A stretch of 64,000 nucleotides of DNA from Zerene cesonia (Eukaryota > Arthropoda > Insecta > Lepidoptera > Pieridae): contig NC_052113.1 in assembly GCF_012273895.1 (NCBI RefSeq), positions 434,001-498,000 on the forward strand, written 5' to 3'. The notes beneath the pieces were generated by a model, which searched no databases, had not been told where the DNA came from, and saw only the letters and a list, made by a program, of their open reading frames with translations. The translations under genes were made by a program, and so were the position numbers. Numbering within the stretch: position 1 is the stretch's first letter; the number at the start of each line of letters is the position of its first letter. Shown in pieces: positions 37,301 through 52,300 of this stretch.

Positions 37301-40300
37301 NNNNNNNNNNNNNNNNNNNNNNNNNNNNNNNNNNNNNNNNNNNNNNNNNNNNNNNNNNNNNNNNNNNNNNNNNNNNNNNNNNNNNNNNNNNNNNNNNNNN
37401 NNNNNNNNNNNNNNNNNNNNNNNNNNNNNNNNNNNNNNNNNNNNNNNNNNNNNNNNNNNNNNNNNNNNNNNNNNNNNNNNNNNNNNNNNNNNNNNNNNNN
37501 NNNNNNNNNNNNNNNNNNNNNNNNNNNNNNNNNNNNNNNNNNNNNNNNNNNNNNNNNNNNNNNNNNNNNNNNNNNNNNNNNNNNNNNNNNNNNNNNNNNN
37601 NNNNNNNNNNNNNNATATAAGCGTAACCGTTATTACACAGTCCAAGAGCTGATGATAAAGTCAATCGTTAGAATTAATCACTAAAAAAACAAAAGCCTTT
37701 TGATACAACTCTACAAATAAAAATGCACGCGGGCTGCTTGCAGCCCGCGCACTGCGCACCACCTAGTTATAAACATTTATAAATACAGCACTTCAAGCAG
37801 TCAGCAATGTCAATTATACATTTTAGTTAAATTTTTCGCCATTTCAACGATAAGATGGTGGCACTATGTTCGAGTCGATATTTAAAATAAAAAAATGCTG
37901 ATAAAATGACCTTAGCACTCGCAAATGGAACTCGGTTTTACAAGCTGTTTTTTATTTCATACGCCAGCGTTCATTAGTACGAAAACCGACTTAAAAATAC
38001 ACGTATGCAATTAATGGATTTTCTACGAATAAGAGAGTATTCTTATTCGTAGTGGATTTTACATAAATAAAGCCAGCTCCGGCGCGGAGCTTCGGCGTAT
38101 TTAATAAAAAAATCGTTCGCATCGTTTTTAGAAATAACAAGCTAGTAGGTACTTTTTATTTCAGCGCAAATCGCACCCGCATACCAATTTGCGTCGGAAC
38201 TTTATTGTTACTACGCAAAAATATAATTTCAACGCCTCTATTCAGTTTTGGAAATCGTATATTATAGTTTTATTATACAATCTAGAAGTGCCTATGGAAA
38301 GTTCGGAGTTTTTGTGAGTTTGTATTATTCGAATTGAGCGAATATATATAAAATTCGCATGTCACAATGCTATAACTAGCATTGTAGTGTTATATAGTGT
38401 AGCGTAGTGCAGTGCGGTGCAGTGGTGCAGTGGTGCGGTGGACTCACGCGGTGAGCAGGATGCCGAGCGCGGAGAAGGCCATGGCGCCGATGGCCCAGGC
38501 GGAGTCGGGGCGCAGGTACTGCTCGGGCACGGGCCGGCAGCGCGTGCGCGTCGCGTCGGGCAGCGCGCCGCGCGGGCACTCCGCGCACGCCGTCTCCGCC
38601 AGCGGCGAGCGGATCTGACGGGGTTTATTGTAAACTAGCAGTTGCCCATGGCCTTTACACATGTTAAATTAGGAGTAGCTTATTCGATGTTATTATACGT
38701 ATAAACCTTTCTCTTGAATCTTTCTCTCTGTCTATTAAAAAAGATCGGTGTGTAGTTTTAAAGATCTAAGCATACATAAATACATACAGACATAAGTGAA
38801 TTTACTTTATACCATGTGATGAAGAAAGATTGGATAGGAAAGCATAATAACACAAACAATAGGTTAGGGTGAACATTTTTATAGGAGTGTGGATTTGCAG
38901 CTTAAGAATTAGTGCAATGTGAATGAACGTTTATAAGATTATATATTCACCATCTATATCTATATCATATGCCATACTTTAACTAATATTCCTTGTCATT
39001 GTTGAAAAAAAATCTCAAAGTTTATAATTTCCATTTCTATTACTAAAGTGATAAGGTTCAAATTAAGATATTGTTTACCAAAATCGAGCCTCTCACTAGA
39101 CCGGTATCACGTATCACGTACCTCATACTGGGTGCAGTTGAAGCAGTGCCAGCAGCAGCTCTCACCCTCCACGTACTGCTTGGCCTGCCCCAGCTCGCAC
39201 TCCGCGCTGCACACCGACTCCGGCGGTCGCGCTTCGCCCCACTTGAACTGGATGTCTGAATAATTATTGCTTTTAAAGACCTAGTCACCCATTACCTACC
39301 TTAGATATAATGACATAAACGTTATTCATTTTACATATATATGTATATACTAATACACGAGGCTACACAGTCTTATATCTTATTCCTCCATTTTCGAGTG
39401 GAACATGGAAAAACAAATCTCATAGTAATCTACGAGAAATGTCCCAGATTGTAGATACGACAATTTAATTTTCCAAACATTGTAAGGTAAAATTACTTCG
39501 CTCTCGACTCAACGAGACCAGACTACTCTTTGTGTGAGTCGGTTCACGTTACGACCACACGATATCCGTTTCTTAAAAAAAGTACGAGTTAAAATAATTC
39601 TATTCAATTTACAATAGTTTGTATTCGTATTCATATTATGGTGTGGTGGCAGTGGTGGCCGAGTGGTGAGAACCTCGGACTTCAAAAACGATAAGTCGGG
39701 GTTCGAAACCGGGCGAGAGTGCAGGAAATAAATAGATTTTTCAATTTATCTGCACATGTGGTTATCCATCACCACTGCTTAAAACGGTGAAGGAAAACAT
39801 CGTGAGGAAACCGGCATGTCCAACAATCAAAAGTTCGACGACATGCGACATCTGCCAACCCGCACTTGGCCAGCGTGGTGGAGTATAGCCTGAACCCTAA
39901 TAGGAGGCCTGTGTCCCAGCAGTGGGAACATATATGGGATGATGATGATGATGATTCATCAGTATATGAATCAAATGACAACTTGATAGATATAATTTTC
40001 TGTGGATTCTTTTAAATTTGGAAATATGTGATTTACAAAATTTGTTCCCATTGCAACATGAATAATAGTTTACGACCAGACGCCAATCTATCAACACATA
40101 GGCCAAACTACTAGACCGATTTTGGATGAAATTTGTCGTAAATTTAGCATGCAGATTTTGGTAAATTCTAGACCCCTAAAATATGCTGCGATGGAAATAT
40201 ATCTTGACTTTGCGGGAGAAGCTGCGGACAACAACTGGTAAACTATGTTTAATGTAATTTCGTTACGATATCATAAACCCGCGCTAAAACGAGTGATTAA

Positions 40301-43300
40301 GATTGTATTTACTGCTTAATGCTTGTTGACTGTTTGCTTCATAAATCTGCTTTGGAAACTTTTAAAGAAAGTTATTTATGTGGACATTAAATCTTAACGT
40401 AATATTTATTCGTTTTGTTAAATATAAGTTGTGACTTTGGTTGTTAGAGAATTATACTTAACTTTGGAAGGTCTTTAGAGTATTAATATTACTAATTAAA
40501 ATAATATTAGAAATGAAACAACGAAATAAACAACATTGATTCTACAAAACTTTCTAGAATATTCGAGGAAAACTTTTCACAGATAAATTAATCTTATCAT
40601 TCAGAAGAAGCCTCAAATGAATAGGTCGGGAGGATTACATAACGCATCAAAATCACATCACGATATATTTTTAGGCATTCAGTACTGAGGTGCTATAATA
40701 TGATGATAGAGTTTCGAAGGGAGTGATAACTTTTTGAAATAGTTAATTAAAAAACATTTTTGAAATAGGTCTTTAAATCAATATTGATGCATATTCATAC
40801 GAACAAATTGTAACGCAAGGATTAATAAATGTACCTTAAAAGCCCGATATATCAAACTCAAATTCGACACTAAGGTAACATCAACACTAGTTTTCTAGTT
40901 TTAATGCCCTGAGAGGCTAGCTTTGTTAGAAACTAATTATAGTTCATATCCAAGGAGACCCAATATTTATACAAATGGGTTATCTTTACCCATTTAGTGT
41001 GGGAAAATATATTGATCATCCTAAGAGTATTACGAAAATCTCCCGCTAACATTTAGAACTCCGATTAAAAGTTTTAAATTTATTAGTCCAAAAGGTACAA
41101 TTAGGTTTTCTCAATACTTAAAGTATCTTAAATTTCGAGAGCGAACGACCAATAATTAAAAATTCGCAATTTACGGATTGGATTGTAACCGAATCGGGAG
41201 AAAGTAGTAGATCGTGACTTGAAAACTCGTCAGTTTGCGAAATCGAATTTCAAAAATTTGAATTTTGAATTGTTTGGCTTTGGATCACGTAGTTTATGGC
41301 TTTTCGGGAGTCTGTTACAAAGATTTATTTTGTATAATAATTCCGAATTCATTGCCCATACTAATGCTGTTAGTGGGAAGGTAAACTGATTCTATTTTCA
41401 CTGTTACATTTCTTGTGAATGGTGTTATGTTTGCTATCAAAGAAGGAGAAATGAACTAAGGGCTTTAAATAAACCATAGTCATGCTCATAACATTTTCCA
41501 CCACCGCCTGTTGGCTTTTTTATATAAATAATCAATTACCATTAATATTAAGCTGAAGTTCCCCATCCAGGTATTGCCCCACCTTCACCCAATGGTAGAC
41601 TCCCCGCGACACCTAAAATTAATAGTAAACAATAAATATATAATTATTATACAGGAGGCTTGATGGAGAAGAGAATATAAATATGTAGATTAAATATAAT
41701 ATACATAAATTCGTTTGAAATCGAAATATTAACAAGAAATTCTTAGAAAAAAAGAAAAGATCAGGGATTTTTTTGGCCTAGCAGCTTTCTTTGAATTGGT
41801 CCCTAAAGATACTCACTCGGTTTGTCAGACCCTCTACAAAACACCTGTATATTAAATTAAGTTAATATTTTCCATGTTAGTAAGCACTAAAACACACACA
41901 TAGAAACGAAAGAAAAACTCTCGGGAAGCTCAATAGTAGTGACAAATTAAACTAACTGTATGAAAGAAAGTGAAAGAAAGAAGCCAGTTACACTGAAGCT
42001 GTAACGCGTTATCTAACGAACCGGTTTACCCTCCAATAAAAAGTTATCACTTCAAAAATCGCCGTAATGTAATATTAACTAAAATAAATAAAAACATCAA
42101 AACAATACAAGAAAGAACGGCTGTTAACCTGTTTAAAGTGCAAGATATTGTAGCGAGCTGGTCCGTCGCCGTTTGCGTCGAAGTGGAACTCATCGCCGCT
42201 TAGACCTGTGTTTGGGAATTCGTCGTTAGTGCACTGGTTGTGTATGTGTGTTTACGTACGTAGCATGTGCTGTTATATAGTCTATAGCTTTTCTCCATAA
42301 ATGGACTATCTAACAGTGATCGAATTTCCATCTACAAACACACTCAGAATGAATTTTTGAAAACGGACCAGTAATTTCTGAGATTAGCGCGTTCAAACGA
42401 ACAAACATAGCTTCATGTTATCTTTTAAATCGCTGCAACTGATTCTCTCTTATCGATGCACATTCGTATAATATCTATTTTAATTTTCAAATGAGTATGT
42501 TATTCCGACATCGGCTTATTAAGATAAGTCGGGTAGAAAGATGTTTGTTAATTATTGTTATCATAATTTTTTAACCGACTTTATAAAAAGGATTCATTCT
42601 CAATTCGACCGTACATATTTTTAGTTGTCTTATTAATACTTTTTTCTTTTTTGGACAGAAGAAGAAAAATAATCGAGAAGAGCTTTCAATAATCGTACGC
42701 CTGGTCAGGAAAACCATTATCTTGTACATTAATATCCGTCACTTAATAAACATCCTAGGCCATTAATGAAACAACTGCTTTGAGTAGGCTGCGACAGTAA
42801 CATGTTGCGACATACCAGTGAAGTTGACCTTCCTCAAGTAGCGCAGCAGTTCCGCGCCACTGGCGGGTCGCATGGCGTCGCATAGCCCCGGTTTCCCCCC
42901 ACACACCGCCGCATGCATGTCTCTGTGAATAAACGTTGTGTATCAAATTCAAGTTCAAGACAAATTCAAATTAAATTTAAGCAGTGTTCGTCAGTTATGC
43001 TGACATGAAGGTTATACAAAATTATGTCAATATCTTTAAACAAATAGAAATACTTCATTTCGTATTTGTTTCTAACTTCGATTTGCATACATATTTAATT
43101 TTGTATGCAATGCCATGAAACAATAACTGTTTAAACAAATAATGGAACCGAAAAGAAGAAAGCCGTCAAATTCCCAGACCAAATTTTAATTGGGCTACAT
43201 GGCAGGCGCCAGACTTCAAATAAAACAAGAATCACAAAAATAGGTTCACCGAGCTTTCCTCGGTAGTGATGAGGTAACAAACATAAAAAACAGTCGAATT

Positions 43301-46300
43301 ATTATAAGTCTTAATACACTAAGAATTATCTATTTATATGGATTGTCTCCTTGTATTATTGGAGTTCTCGAATGGATTAGATTGCTTAAAGTATATACCT
43401 TAAAATATACTAAAGTTTTCGATATACTCAACAACAGAACAATCAAGAACCGTTTGACACCAAGTTTCAAAATCTTTTTGCCACAAATACCAACATAAAA
43501 ATCGCTTATGTTTACATACATAGCATATTCAGTACCGTTCGTTAAACCTTTCTTGCAAACGACCTAAATTTGTTTCATTTAAAAAGGGCAGAGTATAACA
43601 TAAAAGCAGCGTACTTGGTGCGAGGGGCGCATTAATTTCATCGTAGTAGGCATAATTATACAATTCACCGAGGTGCCGGTTCAGTCGATTGTAATTAATC
43701 ATCCTAAATTATCGGCAACTATGCTTATTTCAATATTAAGGTATTATAGTAAAGTGATTTATTTGAAAGAACAGGTATTACTGGAGAAGGCTTGGATTTA
43801 AACTGATTGTTATTTTCAATTATTAAGCTTCAAATATTTAATGCCGTCAAAGCAGTGCAAGGTGATGCTTGTCAATTCATTGTACATTGTGAAATGCCAT
43901 GAGTTTTATTAAGAGTTTATTGGTTTTAAGACGTATTTAAATTGAAATATATTTACTCTTCATATCAATTAGGAATAGATACATGTAAGGTTCAATAGAA
44001 ACCTATTTAGTATTAGGTTTCAATTTAGGTGCGGATAGTTAAACGACGCAAGCCTTTCTATTTGTATGTAAATGTAGATAACAAAATTGTTTTCTATCTA
44101 CCTTATATTATCTATATTTGAGATCATGATCTGTAAAAGAACGTCAAACAAAGCAATCTAGCTACAACTTTGTTTAACTGGGGAAAAGGCGTTTTCACGA
44201 AAAACGGGTGTTGATGGTAACATCTAGCACTATTTTAATCCTCTATAATAATTTATTTCAAGATAATCATCCAGTTCAGTTTACATTGTGCTTAAAATAC
44301 AAATTAGTACGAGTAGTAAATGAAGATAATTTTATATACGGCAATGTATGTATGCAAGTGGTGGCAACGAAAATTTACATGTAGGACGAGACTGTATGAA
44401 ACGAATTTCAATAAAATCTAATAACCTTAAAATGAAAGTGTAACTTCTTCGGATAGTTATAGACATAGTATAGAAACCTAAAGACGAAGCGACTCCGAAT
44501 ATTCAGAGCACGCTTCATAAATCCATTTATAAAGCTTACGGAGGGTAATTAACAGCGGCGTAGATAAAAGCTTTTTAATACTTAATTTAACTTTGAACCC
44601 TACCCTTGTAGATTAGATGGGTTATTATTATTGCTTACTTATGCTACCTGGCTTCCCCTGAAATATGGTTAAGCGCATTGTCCATTTATTGGTACGTTAT
44701 GTGAAGAATGAATATACTACAATTTGGAGCGTTAACGGTATTTGGTCTTAGTTTATTTTAATTTTCTGTGGCGTTTATGTTAAAAAGAAGTCATGATTGA
44801 TATACGATATATATCTCAAAAACGGTAGAAGAGATTTTAGTGATTTTTGATTCGCTTGATTTATCTTTGCTTGGATCAGAATAAACTTAAAAAAAAATTA
44901 AATCTTACAAAAAACGCTGTTGGGATTTGGGGCGATGCCGGGGCGACTAATAAAACATATATTGATTAAGTTAAATAACATACAAAAATGTAAAATTAAA
45001 CTGTTAGTTTCTCAATTATTCTTATCAATCAAAGAAACAATTATAGTAACAGACACATATGCAAAGGTTACAGTAGTTATTCAATACGCAAATAGTCTGT
45101 AATTTAGGTTCTAGTATAATAGTTTATTTTCATACTTCACCATTTCGGTAACGGAAAAGCGTATACATTTTTTTATGTACTCAGTATCGTACATCCTCTA
45201 AGAATTGTGTAAGATATTACCATGATTTTTAGTACCATTGCCCATAAATGCCCTGCTCGACATTGCACGTACATATGATATTGATTTGTTTAAGTAAACA
45301 TAAAATTTATGTTGGAGTTATGCATAGGATTAACGATCGGTTGCCTGTATAAATTTAACCCGTAAGAATTGTAATTAGTTTTGTTACTAAAAATTGTTAT
45401 TTTGTTTATTTTATAAATTTCACATTAGAATGAAAAATTGGTACAATTTTCAGCTATCCGCAACATAAGTTATAATATAAATTATTTACTGTAGGTGCTG
45501 GGAAATAGCGCTACACTTATTATCTTATCTTTTACTAAGAATTAATTCACTTAACTTAGTCAAAAATAAATAATAATACATAAATGCTACTAAATAAATA
45601 TAAATCACCTAACAGAATATCCACGTATGTACAAGTAAATAAACATGGAAGCAATTCCGTATAAATAAATATTCATTTAATTTATGTAATAAAATATCAG
45701 TGGGTTTGCTTTCACGGGATGCTCATATTTGGATTTCGGGATTCATCTCGAATCGTTTTATTTAATATGGAATGTAGCTTTGAAGGATATGTATGTATTC
45801 TCTTGCATTTGATTACGAGATTACCTTCTTAGCGAGAGGTTTAAAACAATTCAAGAACAAATATAAAACGTAGCTTAGTAATTGTAAAATAATTTTTGAT
45901 GGAGTTCATTGGGTGGACATGACGTGTGAGATTATATACTACGATACGTATTTAAGCTCTGTATCTATTGCGATATCGATATGCATTATAGAACTTTAAT
46001 GCTGTCGAATTAGTATAATGTAATTAGTACTTTATATGACGACTAAATTCCTGCGTGTGCAGGAGAATCAGTCATGATATTAAAGAAAATAAATTAAAGT
46101 ATTCGGTGTATCAACAATTATTTGTGTCTATAGTTAAAAATCCTATTAATTATCTCCTTCATAAAATTATAAGGTTAAAACGTAAACTGCATTCGAATAC
46201 ACAAAGTAATAAATAGCGTTCCTATAATTTAAAACCTATCTTAGAACGTAACCAGGCTGCAGACCTCGAGGGCACTTATTGTTGAAACGCGCTGGAAACG

Positions 46301-49300
46301 AGGTTGAGCTATCCTTTCAAAGTTTCAATTGATGCGGATCTTTGTGCGGAAGTCAAAGCTCAGTTCACTGAGAACACCACAAAGCACTGCACTATGCCTA
46401 AGATTGAATTCGAAAAGGCTTGTCGATTTTGTTTGGACGATTTCATGTATGAAATTTATTTTCGCTTTGAATTCCTTTGATTCGAGATTTGTTCTTAATA
46501 CATCTTTTATCGGTCTAAACAGTTTGTTATCAGTGCGGATAGTTTGTATTTAGTTTGTTAGATTAAAGCAGAGTTATAATTTGGTTGTAATATTTTAAAA
46601 GGAATTTAAGATATTAGATTTGTTAATTTTCAAATGTGCAGTTATTTCTTTGTCCCTACGTGAAGATTTTCAAATTATTTAAAAATTTATCCTTTCTTTG
46701 AAATTTTCAAATCAAATCATGGCCATTTTCCACATGGCTTTTCACAAAAATAGGCGACTAACTAAAATATTTGCTCGCTAGTTTCAATTGTTTTGTATTT
46801 GATGTAAGAGACCCATATAAATGATTTATTAACTCTGAACAATAACTGTATCCGATTATTATCGTGTTGGCAACATCGTAATAGACTACAACTGGCAGCG
46901 TAGCTGCCAACGTGAATTTAAAAAGAAATAAAGAGGCGTCNNNNNNNNNNNNNNNNNNNNNNNNNNNNNNNNNNNNNNNNNNNNNNNNNNNNNNNNNNNN
47001 NNNNNNNNNNNNNNNNNNNNNNNNNNNNNNNNNNNNNNNNNNNNNNNNNNNNNNNNNNNNNNNNNNNNNNNNNNNNNNNNNNNNNNNNNNNNNNNNNNNN
47101 NNNNNNNNNNNNNNNNNNNNNNNNNNNNNNNNNNNNNNNNNNNNNNNNNNNNNNNNNNNNNNNNNNNNNNNNNNNNNNNNNNNNNNNNNNNNNNNNNNNN
47201 NNNNNNNNNNNNNNNNNNNNNNNNNNNNNNNNNNNNNNNNNNNNNNNNNNNNNNNNNNNNNNNNNNNNNNNNNNNNNNNNNNNNNNNNNNNNNNNNNNNN
47301 NNNNNNNNNNNNNNNNNNNNNNNNNNNNNNNNNNNNNNNNNNNNNNNNNNNNNNNNNNNNNNNNNNNNNNNNNNNNNNNNNNNNNNNNNNNNNNNNNNNN
47401 NNNNNNNNNNNNNNNNNNNNNNNNNNNNNNNNNNNNNNNNNNNNNNNNNNNNNNNNNNNNNNNNNNNNNNNNNNNNNNNNNNNNNNNNNNNNNNNNNNNN
47501 NNNNNNNNNNNNNNNNNNNNNNNNNNNNNNNNNNNNNNNNNNNNNNNNNNNNNNNNNNNNNNNNNNNNNNNNNNNNNNNNNNNNNNNNNNNNNNNNNNNN
47601 NNNNNNNNNNNNNNNNNNNNNNNNNNNNNNNNNNNNNNNNNNNNNNNNNNNNNNNNNNNNNNNNNNNNNNNNNNNNNNNNNNNNNNNNNNNNNNNNNNNN
47701 NNNNNNNNNNNNNNNNNNNNNNNNNNNNNNNNNNNNNNNNNNNNNNNNNNNNNNNNNNNNNNNNNNNNNNNNNNNNNNNNNNNNNNNNNNNNNNNNNNNN
47801 NNNNNNNNNNNNNNNNNNNNNNNNNNNNNNNNNNNNNNNNNNNNNNNNNNNNNNNNNNNNNNNNNNNNNNNNNNNNNNNNNNNNNNNNNNNNNNNNNNNN
47901 NNNNNNNNNNNNNNNNNNNNNNNNNNNNNNNNNNNNNNNNTAATGTGTTTAAAATGTTAGAAATAAATATGATTTGAATGTACTAATATTTTGTATTACT
48001 TTAGGTAATTTGCTAACAATCGTATTTGTTATTGGTGTCTGTCTGTCGAAACAATGTACAGATTATGAACGCGAGCAAGACTAGTTATAATATCCAAAAT
48101 GCATTGTTGTGGCTGCACGGGATTTGAATAACATTGTACTGATATTATATTGAACGTCAAATGTGACATTTATTTCATTTCGTTATCTTTATTTATAACA
48201 TAGCGAAGAGTTTTGTCTTATAAAGGAAATAAGCTTGATATACATAAATTGATTAATAAATTATATACATATTATGTAATACTTCCACCCCATGAAATCG
48301 CATAAATAAATAGACATAACATAGCACGCCTCAGCTCCGCCCGAGTAGTGATTTATCATAATTAAGCTATCCTATCTTCTAAGTTGGATCAAACTGCACA
48401 TGGTGTGCAAATTTGATTATAATCGGTTGAGTAGTTTAGGAGTCCATTGCGGACAAACAATGTGACACGTAATTTATATAGATTGAGATAATAATAGGTG
48501 GCTTTTGTCCCAGCAGTGGGAACAAATATGGGCTGATGATGAAGATAATAATTCGCGAAACGTATACACGTTGACACCTTTCTTAACTTAAATGTATGAG
48601 TAAAGTTCTGTAATTATGGCCATATTGTCCAGAAGTTGGTGCCAAATACAATTTACCACAAAGCTTGGCGTGTAGCCAGATTAATACTTTTGTACAAGTG
48701 ACTAAGAGCGGCTCCACGTGGGACGGGAACGATACGATATCGCTACTCGATACATTTTCATCTAAAAAAAGCTATGTATATGTAGAATGTAAAACACAGT
48801 TATATTTATATGTTGTATACAACTTGCTTACAAAATTCATTAATATTTAATAACGTTGTGTCGTGTCGTATTGACGTGTTCGTCGTTTTATATTCAATTA
48901 TTAATGTTCAGAACGGGTCATGGCTTTTCTTCATTGCCGCAACGCGTCGTGGTCTAACAGCAATCTTGTCGTTCACGACACGTCTTTCTATGATTGTCAC
49001 ATTGTCGTGTGCGATTTCACCACAGCCATAACGCGAATTTTGCGTTGTGGATCTTTTACTTTGACCACACGCGTTGTGATCTGGTTTCAATAAGAGATTT
49101 CGGTCTTTAGAGTATCTAACATATATCGATATAACACATAATAATTTCTACTGACTTCATCAAAAGGTACAGATTGTAGATTCGTAATCTAATTATTCTA
49201 AGCTAATATGTATTCAATCTTCGCAAACGTAATTAAAGTTAGGTTTAGTTTGTTGTTTGTAGAATTACTTAATAAGTAACAATTGAAAGTCACGACCAGT

Positions 49301-52300
49301 TTAGTCTAGACTAGTCGTGATTAGGCGAATAATTCGATTTTGAATTTGTATTCTGCTTTCAGTCATTATACAAATGAATTTGTCCTTAAATTGCGTACAT
49401 ATATTTCGTATATCCGATGAATCTATCAGCTAAAATTTGACAAATAGCCACTATGATGTAAGCATCCGTTAAAAAAGGATATTAGTTAATTCTATATTTC
49501 CATGAAATCATGGATAAAATGCGAATACAACACATTTTTTATAAGGGACAAAAGCTTGTACTATAAATTCTTTTGACCACGCCAGCGAAGTTGTGGGCAA
49601 CAGCTAGTTTATAAGGGCTCGTTCTTATACAATAAAGTATCTGAGCTCTGTAAATTTACACGTGAGGTAATATCGCGTCGTCGCTACGCTGTCGTATCGC
49701 ATACGTCGCGCCGATACGTGAATATATTATGGAAAAACATAGTGGCTATTTGCTTTTTTGCATGTTTGTTTTGAATTTAAAAAATGGATCACCAAATTTC
49801 CCACTAGGTTTCACTGTCGGCTTTTAAACTGTTATTTATTACCAGTATCTTTACATTGTCTATTTGTTTTGCAATTTCGGTACGTTTTGGAACGGTAAAT
49901 TCGTTTGGTTATAGAAGTAAAAATTGTTGAATGTAAACCTCATTTGACTCTTAAGATTTAAGTATTTTCTTATCTTAATGAAAAATAGAAATGTCGGTTT
50001 GATACTCGGAAGAAGCAGTAAGTACTGAAAATAGAAAGGGAATTGATGATTTTAGCACATTCAATACTTTTTAACGGATTTTAAACGCGTATTATTCATT
50101 ATATTATTAACCCGACGTTTCGAACACTTTACAGCGAGCGTGGTCACGGGGAGAGTCTGCCTTTTTTTAAATTTCTAAATGTATAATACTTGCGTAAAAT
50201 CAAACACAAGAAAATACTCCATTCAATACTATAAAATAAAAAAAAAAAATGTGTCAATGACAACCTTTTGAAAATGTATGAACTAAGAGCATTTCATTTG
50301 TTTGTTTTTCTATCAGTCTCGGGAAATCTCCGGATATCAAATTTCTCATCAATTAACATATCAATGTATTTCAAAACAGAATAAAACATTGACAATTGAC
50401 GTAAGCCGATTCCGTCCTTCATTTCATTTGTCTCCTTGTTGAGCCTTGTGTATTCAGAAATGTTTTCCGGGTTGTAGTATTTTAACAACAACCTTATTTT
50501 ATAAACTCTCCGTGAAGCATTTTACTATTGACGGGCTCAGGTTTTTTGGAAGAGAATGCGTGTAACACCAGTTGTATATATAAATATCATAAAAGTTGTT
50601 TTATTTCATTAAACAAACACTAGTGTCCGATATTCTAAAACGGGAGCAAATGCCAACAATTTCCTATCAAACACAAGAAGAATCACGTCAAACCGTTGAA
50701 AACCTACGGATAAATTGCTAATAACTAAGTCTTGGTACGAAAATAAAACTAAAAATTAAACGAAGTGTTATATACTAGTATAACTCGTACCCTATATTTT
50801 TAATAAGAACGGAGGTAATAGCCTATGAAATGATAGACTATTATTAAAGGAGAAAAAAGATGATATTAATGGTAATGACGTAGGAAAATTACAAAGTAAT
50901 ATTGAGGAGCCATAAAAGAACCTTGTGATTTCTACCCACACACTTTGATTCCTCCTTTTGTGATTGAAACAGCTTCGTTGCAATATGACAGACTAGCTGC
51001 GCCCCGCGGTTTCACCCGCGTAAGTCCGTATCCCGTAGGAATATCGGGATAAAAAGTTGTCTATAAGTTATTCCGGTTGTCCAGACGTACCAAATTCCAT
51101 TGCAATCGGTTCAGTAGTTTTTGCGTGAAAGAGCAACAAACACACACACATCCTTACAAATATTAGTATGATATGATAGTATGATTTCATTAATACCTTC
51201 GAGAATACATTAGTTGCAATGGATGGAAATAAGACGTTTAAGATTATCCAATGTATATTTATTCAGTACGCTTACTAATTAACCAAATAGATAGAGGAAG
51301 AATTTGATTCTGTTGAAATTTTATTTCTTCCGATTTTGAAAAGGCCCTCGGATAAAGTACACAGTACATACATACAGCTTTGCATCTTCGATAGCGACAA
51401 TTTTACTATATCGTACGATAGAACTTTCCCTTTTCATAAGTATATTTTGGTTTATATGACAAAAATAGCTTACGAACTTTACCAAAGTCTAACCTCTGTA
51501 TTGTAACCATGTAAATTTCCTTTGGTTTAAGGGTGCGAACGTGACAGACTTACTAATCTTAATGTATATAAACTACGTATCACATTATTGATCCGCGATT
51601 CAAACTAATGTACTCAATCGATCTTAATCAAATTTCCACACCATCTGCAGTTTGATCCTTTATAAGAATAGTATATATTATTTCAATTACGATAAATGAC
51701 TACTCGGGTGGAGCCAGGTCATGCAGTTGTTTATAATATGAATAGGAATTATACATACCTATGTATAACTTCCTTCTCTTATTACTAGCTCATCTCAAAG
51801 ATTAGTAGATAACCGGCAGTTAGTTCTTCAAACTCAATACGAAACTCAAACATTTATTTATTCAACTAGACTACCTCTAGAAGCGCTTTAAACTGATATT
51901 ACTCAGCAATTAGCAACGTCGGTTCGGAATGTTTTTCCGAGATAAAAGAACCGGCGAGAAACCGTTCAGTTACAATTTCAAATGAGATAATATTTCTATA
52001 ATACCTTTAACAAAGAATAAACTAATAATCAGGATTAATTCTATTAAAAGTACGTATTCAATACACGACAATAATCTGATTTCTTGTTTTTTCAAGACTA
52101 ATAGCTTACCGTATTTAGTTTAGCAGTTTATTCAAAGATTGACAGAATTATGTAAATAATACCTGTGAACTGCGGCGTCACTCTCTGTACCAGGGTAAAA
52201 AGTAACCTATGTGCTAATCCAGCCTATAATTTAGGTTCATACTTTTATGCTATCGGCACCGACGCTCAGCATGATACAGATATCGACACCGGCCTTATGC

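Noticed and set aside
36548..37664. Long ORFs on both strands
   Set aside because: They consist of the 1000-N assembly gap; the N bases are read as X codons.
46912..47943. Long plus-strand ORF
   Set aside because: Made of the second 1000-N assembly gap.
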